Shown here: positions 42,802 to 49,787 of the stretch, one piece after another
Layout of the letters: the number at the start of each line of letters is the position of its first letter
Position numbering within the stretch: the first letter of the stretch is position 1
Assembly (NCBI RefSeq): GCF_006517235.1
Contig: NZ_CP041188.1
Coordinates: 868,001-932,000, forward strand
Source of the DNA: Pseudarthrobacter sp. NIBRBAC000502772
GTDB taxonomy: Bacteria > Actinomycetota > Actinomycetes > Actinomycetales > Micrococcaceae
DNA length: 64,000 bases
Direction of reading: 5' to 3'
Translations under genes and position numbers: made by a program
The notes under the pieces: model-generated
Told to the model about the DNA's origin: nothing
Database searches by the model: none
The model's input: the letters and a program-made list of their open reading frames with translations, nothing else

Positions 42802-44049
42802 TCAGCTGAGCTCGTCCACCTTGCGCTGCAGCACCGCGCGCTCGGCGGCGTTCCCGCACAGCGCCACGGCCTGCAGGAGTGCGGACCGTGCGTCGCCACG
42901 CCTGCCGAGCCGGGTGAGCATCTCGCCACGGACCGCGGGAAGCAGGTGCGAGCCCGCCAGTTCTCCGCGTGCGGCGATCGCCTCCACCAGCTCCAGTCCG
43001 TCCGCCGGGCCGGAGGCCATCGCGACGGCCACCGCACGGTTGAGTTCGACGACGGGGGACGGGGCCAGCCGGCCGAGCGCTTCGTAGAGGATGACGATCC
43101 GCTGCCAGTCCGTCTCGGCAACCGAATGAGCCACGGCGTGGCACTCAGCGATGGAAGCCTGGAGACCATAAGCACCCAACCCGCGTCCGGATCCCGCGGC
43201 CCGGGCAAGCGCCGCACGTCCGCGGCGGATCGCGGCCTGGTCCCACCGCCGTCGGTCCTGGTCTTCCAGAAGCACCGGGCGGCCCGACGCATCGAGCCGG
43301 GCCGGGAAGCGCGCGGCGGTGAGTTCCATCAGCGCAATCAGCCCGAACACCTCGGGCTCCGGCGAGATGCGCACCAGTACACGGGCCAGGCGGCGGGCTT
43401 CGCCGGCCAGGTCCGTGCGGATCCATTCCGCGCCGCCCGAGGCAAACGAGCCCTCCGTGAAGATCAGGTAGATGACGTTGAGCACCGAGCTAAGACGTTC
43501 AGCCCGCTCGTGCGGCTCAGGCACCGCGAAAGGCACCTGCGCGGCGACCAGCGTCTTCTTGGCACGGGTGATGCGTGCCTGGATCGTCGCCACCGGGACC
43601 AGGAAAGCCTTGGCAATCTCGTCGCTGCCCAGGCCGCCCACTACGCGTAGCGTCAACGCGATCCGGGCTTCCTTGGCCAGCACCGGATGGCAGGAGATGA
43701 ACATCAGGGCGAGCACGTCGTCGTCGATCGCATCGGGGTCGAACAAGGTGTCCGCTCCTGGCTCCTCCGCCGCGAGGTCGCTGGCCAGCAGGGCGTACTT
43801 TTCATCCCGTGCCGCCCGCCGGCGGAACGTATCAATCGCACGACGGCGGCCTGTGGTGAGGAGCCAGCCGGCGGGTTCGGCGGGTATCCCGTTGACGGAC
43901 CAGGAGACGAGTGCTTCGGCGAGTGCCTCCTGGGCGAGATCCTCGGCCAGCGGGAAGTCGCCTGTATAGCGGGCCAGGGCGCCGACGATGCGGGCAGACT
44001 CCATCCGCCACACCGCCTCGACGGCGCCCCGCGCCTCAGCACCGCTCAT
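42802..44049 (-). CDS. ECF sigma factor with C-terminal extension (ECF42/SigJ-like with DGPF partner)
   Basis: 415 aa. Sigma region 2: RIVGALARYTGDFPLAEDLAQEALAEAL and GWLLTTGRRRAIDTFRR; region 4: LTLRVVGGLGSDEIAKAFLVPVATIQARITRAKKTL. A long C-terminal helical domain (about 190-415) with repeated TPR-like pairs (NRAVAVAMASG, GRRGDARSALLQAV) is diagnostic of ECF42. These lack a membrane anti-sigma factor and are encoded with DGPF (YCII) proteins, exactly as here: the YCII gene lies 33 bases upstream on the same strand. The inducing signal is unknown. Confidence 0.9.
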   Translation of the reverse strand: MSGAEARGAVEAVWRMESARIVGALARYTGDFPLAEDLAQEALAEALVSWSVNGIPAEPAGWLLTTGRRRAIDTFRRRAARDEKYALLASDLAAEEPGADTLFDPDAIDDDVLALMFISCHPVLAKEARIALTLRVVGGLGSDEIAKAFLVPVATIQARITRAKKTLVAAQVPFAVPEPHERAERLSSVLNVIYLIFTEGSFASGGAEWIRTDLAGEARRLARVLVRISPEPEVFGLIALMELTAARFPARLDASGRPVLLEDQDRRRWDQAAIRRGRAALARAAGSGRGLGAYGLQASIAECHAVAHSVAETDWQRIVILYEALGRLAPSPVVELNRAVAVAMASGPADGLELVEAIAARGELAGSHLLPAVRGEMLTRLGRRGDARSALLQAVALCGNAAERAVLQRKVDELS

Positions 44050-44082
44050 TAACGGTCAGATCTGTCGGTCAGAGCTGCCTGG

Positions 44083-44502
44083 TCACAGCTGCCCGGTCTG
44101 CTCGCGCCAGGCGCGTTCCTTCTGGATCCATTCGTTGTCCTGCGGGAACTCGTCGATGGTGGGCACGCGGCGGATTTCGGTCTTGCGGCCGGCCGTGAGC
44201 GGCGCCCGCTTCGCCCACTCGATGGCTTCCTGCTTCGAGGCCACATCGAGGATGTAGAAGCCGCCGAACAGTTCCTTGGTTTCTCCGTAGGGGCCGTCGG
44301 TGACCACCGGTGTTTCGCCGGTGAAGTCGACCACAACTCCCTCCTTCGGATCCTCCAGGCCCTCGGCCGCCAGCAGGACGCCGGCGCGGATCAGTTCGTC
44401 ATTGAACTTGCCCATGGCGTTCATCGCCTCGTCGAAGTCGACGTCCGTGAACTTCGCGAGGGACTCGTCGGTTTCCCGCATGATCAGCATGTACTTGGCC
44501 AT
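44083..44502 (-). CDS. YCII/DGPF-domain protein
   Basis: 139 aa from ATG 44502, with AAGGAGA nine bases upstream. YCII-related fold: MAKYMLIMRETDES, KFNDELIRAGVLLAAEGLEDP, TDGPYGETKELFGGFYILDVAS (the DGPF-like TDGPYGE motif) and EAIEWAKRAPL. Such proteins are the standard partners of ECF42 sigma factors and are thought to be part of the regulon or signalling; their biochemistry is unresolved. First gene of the two-gene unit with the sigma factor. Confidence 0.88.
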   Translation of the reverse strand: MAKYMLIMRETDESLAKFTDVDFDEAMNAMGKFNDELIRAGVLLAAEGLEDPKEGVVVDFTGETPVVTDGPYGETKELFGGFYILDVASKQEAIEWAKRAPLTAGRKTEIRRVPTIDEFPQDNEWIQKERAWREQTGQL

Positions 44503-44709
44503 CTCAATCTTCTCCTTGGTTGTGGAAGGTCGCCCTTCGACCTTCTCATCCATAGGTCGAATGGCGCGAGGCCGGATCGACACAAACCCAGGACTTTTTC
44601 CAACCGCTGAGCGGGCCCGCTGACTCTGGACCGGGGTGCGGTGGGGGTTTACGGTGGGCTCAGACGGAGCCCACTCGACCCATCTGACTCCACCTGAAAA
44701 GGAGAAGCC

Positions 44710-44937
44710 ATGGCCGGCGAACCAGCGTTCTTTGAAATCGGCGTCGAAGATCCCGAACGGGGCAGGGCGTTCTACGGCGCGCTCTTCGGCTGGGACTTCA
44801 GCCCCGGACCGTCCGACCAGGGCGGGTCCATCATCGGCACCCCAGGCAACGAGGACCCGGCGGAGTACGGAAGATTCAAGCTCTGCAAGGACGATCAGGG
44901 CTCAACCTTCGGCCTGCACCAGCCGCCGGCGCCGTAA
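44710..44937 (+). pseudogene. VOC (glyoxalase-like) protein with internal deletion
   Basis: 75 aa. The N-terminus FFEIGVEDPERGRAFYGALFGWDF and C-terminus YGRFKLCKDDQGSTFGLHQPP match the first strand-helix and last strands of a single-domain VOC protein. The central part, about 45-50 residues including the second beta-alpha unit, is missing between IIGTPGNEDP and AEYGRF. The frame is kept and AAGGAG precedes the ATG, so it is translatable but cannot form a normal VOC metal site. I read it as an internally deleted, probably non-functional gene; a functional short protein remains possible. Confidence 0.6.
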
Positions 44938-44955
44938 CACGGCTAGTCTGGGCGC

Positions 44956-45723
44956 ATGGAGACACCCACCACCGCGCTCGTAACAGGGGCAACCGCAGGG
45001 CTGGGAGCGGAGTTCGCCCGCCAGCTCGCGCAGGAAGGCCACCACATGGTGCTGGTGGCCCGCGACGCCGCCCGGCTCCAGCAGATCGCTGACGAACTTG
45101 AGCGTGATTACAGCGTTTCCACTGAGGTGCTGCCCGCCGACCTGACGGACGACGCCGGTGTGGCCGCCGTCGTCGGGCGCCTCACGGACGCTGCACGGCC
45201 GGTTGAGGTTCTGGTGAACAATGCGGGGATCGGGCTGCTGCATTCGTTCGAAAAAAATTCCTTGGAGGACGAGAAAAGGCACCTACGTCTGCACGTGCAG
45301 ACCCCCATGGAGCTCTGCCATGCTGCCCTGCAGGGGATGCTGGAGCGGCGCTCCGGCCGGATCATCAACGTGGCCAGCGTGTCGGCTTTCGCCAACCGCG
45401 GCAGCTACTCGGCTGCAAAAGGCTGGCAGGTCATCTTCAGCCGCTGGGCCAACCTGGCCTACGGACCGAGAGGCGTGCACGTCACGGCGCTGTGCCCCGG
45501 ATTCACGCACACCGAATTCCACGACCGCATGGGCATGGACAAATCGGTCGCCCCGCGCTGGCTGTGGCTGCGGGCGGACTGGGTGGTCCGGGACGGCCTC
45601 GCCGACAACGCCCGCGGGAAGGGCGTTTCGATCCCCACCAAACGCTACAAACTGGTCGCCGCCATCTCGCGTGTGCTGCCGGCGCGGTTTACGTCCGGAC
45701 CGCCGCGGCGTCCGAAGCAGTAG
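44956..45723 (+). CDS. Short-chain dehydrogenase/reductase
   Basis: 255 aa. Classical SDR: cofactor motif TGATAGLG at 10-17, ADLTDD near 61-66, NNAG at 88-91, Ser141 region, catalytic Tyr151 and Lys155 (GSYSAAKGW). The YdfG/DltE-like ending PKRYKLVAAISRVLP suggests the membrane-associated or lipid-type SDR group, but the substrate is not readable. The 3' end overlaps the convergent FUSC gene by 35 bases. Confidence 0.87.
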   Translation: METPTTALVTGATAGLGAEFARQLAQEGHHMVLVARDAARLQQIADELERDYSVSTEVLPADLTDDAGVAAVVGRLTDAARPVEVLVNNAGIGLLHSFEKNSLEDEKRHLRLHVQTPMELCHAALQGMLERRSGRIINVASVSAFANRGSYSAAKGWQVIFSRWANLAYGPRGVHVTALCPGFTHTEFHDRMGMDKSVAPRWLWLRADWVVRDGLADNARGKGVSIPTKRYKLVAAISRVLPARFTSGPPRRPKQ

Positions 45724-46780
45724 CCCTCCGCGGCGCACGGACGGCCACCACCACGACGATACCGATCACGGCGCCCACAAAGGTCTCCACCGCGCGTTCG
45801 GTGACCAGCAAGCCTGGGTCTACGGGCGCGGCAAGCTGCGTCATGAGCAGGATCACCGGCGTGAAGAAGACCATGGCCCAGCCGTAGTGCCGCGCCATGA
45901 AGAGTTCGGTGGGGAACTGGAATGCGATCACCAGCAGCGCCAGCACCGCGGCCGTGTGGCCGGGGAAATACTGCAGCGGGGACAACGGCCCAGGAAAGAG
46001 TACGACGGCGACCAACGCCAAACCGACGAACGTCCCCACGATGCGGTGGATCCCGCGGTGGACGCGGCTGGGCAGGTCGGCCCCCGCGAGCGGGACGGCG
46101 GCCGCGGCCATGGCCCAGTGCGGGTGGCCGCTGCCGCTCAGGACGCCGCAGGTTCCGGCGGCACCGACGGCCAGGACATAGCGGGCGGCGTGGACCAGCG
46201 CGGCCTGCCGGAGTTCGCTGCTGGGACGCGGAACATCACGCACGGCGCCAGCCTCCCAGGCCCGGACCCGCAGCCAGCCGGCGAAGCCCACCAGGATCGA
46301 GAATGCGGCCGAGGCCGCGCCGATCAGCACAGCCGTCAGGAACGGCACGCTCGTCGGGACCGAGGCGCAGGCGCCTAATGCGAGGATGCCGAAGAACGGT
46401 CCGTTGGGCTTGAGCCGCACCTTGTCGGAGAACAGGGATCCGAGGCCGGCCAGCAAGGCCTCCACGAGCACCAGCCACCAGGAGTGGATGTGGTTGACGG
46501 ACAGGAACACGCCCACCGCGATGCCGCTGACCAGGACCAGTGCCGCCTGGGCCTGGTGCTTGAGGCGCAGCTGATGGGATTCCGAGCGCCCGTACATACC
46601 GGTCAGGGCGCCGAATACCGCGTACATGGTGAGTTCGGGACGGCCGATGGCCAGGAGTACCAGGGAGGGCACTGCCACGCTGAGGGCAACCCGAACGGCC
46701 GAGAGCCTGTCGTTGTTCGCCGGGCCCAGGGCGTGCAGCGTGCGGGCATGGGCCATGACTCTGAACACAGCCAACACCAC
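45689..46780 (-). CDS. FUSC-family membrane protein (aromatic-acid exporter-like)
   Basis: 363 aa from GTG 46780, supported by GAGGATAGG upstream; ATG 46756 is an alternative without a Shine-Dalgarno. Two sets of about five transmembrane helices flank a short cytoplasmic linker. The FUSC pattern is seen in LSAVRVALSVAVPSLVLLAIG, ELTMYAVFGALTGMYGR and, in the second half, HPHWAMAAAAVPLAG followed by RIVGTFVGLALVAVVL. Related proteins export aromatic acids or fusaric acid; the substrate here is unknown. Its end overlaps the convergent SDR gene. Confidence 0.8.
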   Translation of the reverse strand: MVLAVFRVMAHARTLHALGPANNDRLSAVRVALSVAVPSLVLLAIGRPELTMYAVFGALTGMYGRSESHQLRLKHQAQAALVLVSGIAVGVFLSVNHIHSWWLVLVEALLAGLGSLFSDKVRLKPNGPFFGILALGACASVPTSVPFLTAVLIGAASAAFSILVGFAGWLRVRAWEAGAVRDVPRPSSELRQAALVHAARYVLAVGAAGTCGVLSGSGHPHWAMAAAAVPLAGADLPSRVHRGIHRIVGTFVGLALVAVVLFPGPLSPLQYFPGHTAAVLALLVIAFQFPTELFMARHYGWAMVFFTPVILLMTQLAAPVDPGLLVTERAVETFVGAVIGIVVVVAVRAPRRATASDAAAVRT

Positions 46781-46910
46781 CTATCCTCAAGCCCTTGTTC
46801 GAAAATTAGCAGAAGCCCGGAATGCTGACCATTAGCTGGGTCACAGGGCGTCGCGTGGGCACGGCCGGGCCGGGCTGGGCATGGCCGGAAGGGCGGCGCC
46901 GGGCACGGCT

Positions 46911-46960
46911 AAGGCCCGCCCTGCGTGCTTCCCCCAAGGAAAGCGCGCGGGACGGGCCTT
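46911..46960. terminator. Hairpin terminator beyond the MHS transporter gene
   Basis: AAGGCCCGCCCTGCGTGCTT (46911-46930) pairs imperfectly with the arm at 46941-46960 ending CGGGCCTT, about 17 of 20 pairs. It lies about 65 bases downstream of the transporter stop on the minus strand. Confidence 0.55.
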
Positions 46961-47025
46961 TGAGCGCGGGCTACAAGACGGCCCGGTCAGGCCGGTTTGT
47001 TGTTGCGGTGCTTAGGCTGTGGTGC

Positions 47026-48624
47026 CTAGACTCCGGCCGGAACCTTGGCGGCCGCGGCATCGGTCACGTCCTGGGATTCGAACGGCATGTCGGCCATGTC
47101 CAACAGCGGGTTCTCATCCTGCGTGGCAACCAGTTCCTTGGCCTCTGCCTGGGTGTCCACGCTGGGCATGGAGCCGGGCAGCGGACGCTTGGCTGATTCC
47201 TTCAGGAAGTAGATGGCCACAACCCCGATGGCTGAGGTGGCCATGAGGTAGTAGGCCGGCATCATGTCATCGCCGGTCGCCGTGATCAGCGCTGCCACGA
47301 TGAACGGCGTAGTGCCGCCGAAGATGGCAACTGCGAAGTTGTAGGCGATACCCATGGCGCTGTACCTGTTGGCTGTCGGGAACTGTGCGGGCAATGCCGA
47401 GGCGAGGTTCGCAACATAGAACGTCACTGGGAAGGCGATCAGCGAGAGGCCTGCCAGCGTGGACCAGACGTCACCGACGCCGATCAGCAGGAATGCCGGC
47501 GTAGCCAGCACTACGGTGCTGATGGCGCCGATCCAGAGGACCGGCCGGCGGCCGATGCGGTCGGACAGCTTGCCCGTCAGCGGGATGCACAAGGCCATGA
47601 TGACCAGCACGGGGATGGTCAGCAGTGTGCCGTGGACGGGATCGTAGCCCTTGGACTCCGTGAGGTACGTCGGCATGTAGGACGTCAAGGCGTACCCGGC
47701 GGTGTTGGCAGCGGCCACAAGGATCATGGCCACGATGAGCGAGCGCCAATAGGCCTTGACGATTCCGACCGGACTCTTGGCGGCGTCCACGTCAGCTGCT
47801 GCGGCGGCCTGCCCGATGGATTCCTGGGCATCCAGGGTGGCCTGGAACTGAGGGGATTCCTCGATCTTGTTCCGGAAGTAGATGGCGATGAGGCCCAGCG
47901 GGCCGGCAATGAGGAAGGGTATGCGCCAGCCCCATTCCTCCATGGCTGTCTGGCCAAGGGTCAGCTGCAGGACAGAAACCAACGCCGCGCCCAGGGCAAA
48001 GCCGAGGTAGCTGCCCATGTCCAGGAAGCTTGCAAAGAATCCACGGCGCTTATCCGGGGCGTATTCGCTCACGAACGTGGTGGCGCCTGCGTATTCACCG
48101 CCGGTGGAGAAGCCCTGTACAAGCTTCAGGATTACCAGCAGCGCAGCGGCCCAGATGCCGATCTGGGCGTATCCGGGCAACAGCCCGACGGCGAACGTAC
48201 TGGCAGCCATAATCATCAGTGTTGCGGCGAGTACTTTCTGCCGCCCGATCTTGTCGCCGAGCCAGCCGAACACAACGCCGCCGAGTGGACGGGCAATGAA
48301 GGTGGCAGCGAACGTTCCAAGCAGGAACAGCGTCTGGACGGACTTGTCGGCCTCGGGAAGGAAAACAGGTCCCATAGTGGTGATCAGGTAGCCGAATACG
48401 CCGACGTCGAACCACTCCATGGTGTTACCCACGATGGTTCCGCCGAGCGCTTTTTTCAGCATGGGCTGGTTTACAACGTTCACGTCGGACTCTTTGAGCC
48501 TGCGGCGAGCAAGGATCTTCGGCTTACGCGCACTTGGGAGTGCGTTATTTGGTGCTGCTTCGTTGGGTCGGCTGGCGTTGTTCACGCCTGCTGAAGAGTC
48601 GGTCGTGCTTCGGTCTGTGGGCAT
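47026..48624 (-). CDS. MFS transporter, metabolite:proton symporter (ProP-like, MHS family)
   Basis: 532 aa from ATG 48624, chosen because AGGAG lies eight bases upstream; an ATG 24 bases earlier is less well placed. The first 50 residues are hydrophilic. MHS features: GNTMEWFDVGVFGYL, FIARPLGGVVFGWLGDKIGRQKVL, KLVQGFSTGGEYAGATTFVSEYAPDKRRG, GAALVSVLQLTLG, FRNKIEESPQF and KLSDRIGRRPV. Relatives take up proline, glycine betaine, ectoine or carboxylates by proton symport. Osmolyte uptake is plausible but not provable from sequence. Confidence 0.87.
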   Translation of the reverse strand: MPTDRSTTDSSAGVNNASRPNEAAPNNALPSARKPKILARRRLKESDVNVVNQPMLKKALGGTIVGNTMEWFDVGVFGYLITTMGPVFLPEADKSVQTLFLLGTFAATFIARPLGGVVFGWLGDKIGRQKVLAATLMIMAASTFAVGLLPGYAQIGIWAAALLVILKLVQGFSTGGEYAGATTFVSEYAPDKRRGFFASFLDMGSYLGFALGAALVSVLQLTLGQTAMEEWGWRIPFLIAGPLGLIAIYFRNKIEESPQFQATLDAQESIGQAAAAADVDAAKSPVGIVKAYWRSLIVAMILVAAANTAGYALTSYMPTYLTESKGYDPVHGTLLTIPVLVIMALCIPLTGKLSDRIGRRPVLWIGAISTVVLATPAFLLIGVGDVWSTLAGLSLIAFPVTFYVANLASALPAQFPTANRYSAMGIAYNFAVAIFGGTTPFIVAALITATGDDMMPAYYLMATSAIGVVAIYFLKESAKRPLPGSMPSVDTQAEAKELVATQDENPLLDMADMPFESQDVTDAAAAKVPAGV

Positions 48625-49115
48625 TTGGGCGACTCCTATGGAGGTCATTTGCTTGCGACTTGTAGCTGCCCCGCTCTGGGCAGGCTTTCAATTTTACGCG
48701 GATTCCATGGCAAATGAGAGTTTTATACCGTAAAGTGCCTTCCTTAGAGAGGGTTTCCAGCGGTCTTCAGGTATTTCTTTTGGCTGCTCTCGCCCCGTCA
48801 TCATTGGGATTCGGACGGTTCGCCGCCATCGTTACCGAATCTTTTTGTTCACGACCCATTTTTTGTGCCATTTTTCCCCTGATTCGCGCGGAAAAGTGAC
48901 GGCCGCCACGGCCGTTCGGGCACCAGTTCCGGCCGCCACCGTGCCCCATGTACAGGCCGGAAACCGGGGGTTCACAACCGAGCCTGAAACTGCCTATTGT
49001 TGATTCATGGGAACACTGATTTTTGAGTAGGCGGACGCCTGCGGCCTGGTACCACGGGCCCCGTCCATGCTGATCTCGTCAGACACACTGATTCTCCTCA
49101 GAAAGGTTCCACCAA
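48625..49115. other. Gene-free stretch upstream of the MHS transporter
   Basis: This 491-base region shows no convincing coding frame. It has AT-richer patches (about 48690-48730 and 48830-48885), unlike the flanking genes, which are likely promoters for the transporter on the minus strand. The last 40 bases carry AGAAAGG ahead of the small gene at 49116. Confidence 0.5.
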
Positions 49116-49328
49116 ATGACTGAAAACAACACTCCCAGCCAGCCCGAATCCGCGCAGGACGATGCCGAAGCCAAGGGCATCCGGGCGGGGCTGACCGAAG
49201 CGCAGCGGGCCATGCTGGCCAGCAAATCCAGGGGCGGCGACTCCGGGCTGCAGAGCGTCGGCAAGAACCACAAGCCCACCCATGTCAGCGGCAAGCAGGG
49301 CCCGGCAGAGAAGAAGGTCCGCTGGTAA
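49116..49328 (+). CDS. Small hydrophilic hypothetical protein
   Basis: 70 aa, ATG preceded by AGAAAGG nine bases upstream. No recognised domain. The N-terminal half is acidic and Gln/Asn/Ala rich, the middle reads GLTEAQRAMLASKSRGG, and the C-terminus is basic and Lys/His/Gly rich, ending KKVRW. It is probably intrinsically disordered with a charged tail. Codon use is like neighbouring genes. It is followed 71 bases later by another small hydrophilic gene on the same strand. Confidence 0.6.
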   Translation: MTENNTPSQPESAQDDAEAKGIRAGLTEAQRAMLASKSRGGDSGLQSVGKNHKPTHVSGKQGPAEKKVRW

Positions 49329-49399
49329 ATCCAGCGCCAGGACAGCACGCCAGACCTACTATTGGTAACCACTTCATTTCATTGCGGAAGGAAGAAAAA

Positions 49400-49660
49400 A
49401 TGGCTGAAAAAAATGCTGGAACAAAGATCGAACCGGAGGTCGCGGACCATCTCGCGGCAGCCATGGACACCTCGTCCATGCCGGGCCCGGCCACCATTGC
49501 GGTGACTACGGCGATGGCCGGCGAACGCCACTGGCCGGACGGAAACGGCAAGCGCCGGCACCCCAAAGAGCGGGGCACAGGCCACGGTCGCGTGGGCCAG
49601 GAAGCTGCAGTGACGGCCGTGCACCGTACCGGACGCCCGCAGATGCCGCACTCGTCCTAG
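49400..49660 (+). CDS. Small basic hypothetical protein
   Basis: 86 aa from ATG 49400, preceded by GGAAGGAAG. It is not a family I recognise. The N-terminal part KIEPEVADHLAAAMDTSSMPGPATIAV could form helices; the C-terminus is rich in Gly, His, Arg and Lys (GNGKRRHPKERGTGHGRVGQ). It is followed by a perfect terminator palindrome. The pair with the gene at 49116 may form one transcript. Function unknown. Confidence 0.55.
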   Translation: MAEKNAGTKIEPEVADHLAAAMDTSSMPGPATIAVTTAMAGERHWPDGNGKRRHPKERGTGHGRVGQEAAVTAVHRTGRPQMPHSS

Positions 49661-49706
49661 AAACACCTTGGCTGACGACGCGCATCTGATCTGACGACAC
49701 ACAAAA

Positions 49707-49742
49707 GGCCTGGCGACACCCGAATTCGGGTGTCGCCAGGCC
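49707..49742. terminator. Perfect 36-base palindromic terminator
   Basis: A perfect palindrome centred on GAATTC (arm GGCCTGGCGACACCCGAA) spans 49707-49742, between the small plus-strand gene and the convergent LigD gene. It has AAAA before it and GTTT after it, fitting a bidirectional terminator. Confidence 0.8.
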
Positions 49743-49787
49743 GTTTGCGTGTCCCGGGAAAATTTGCGCGTCGCCAACACGGCGTCG

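Noticed and set aside
48714..48899. 61-codon plus-strand frame in the gap before the small proteins
   Set aside because: Composition differs from real genes and there is no Shine-Dalgarno or similarity; the patch is AT-rich and more likely promoter.
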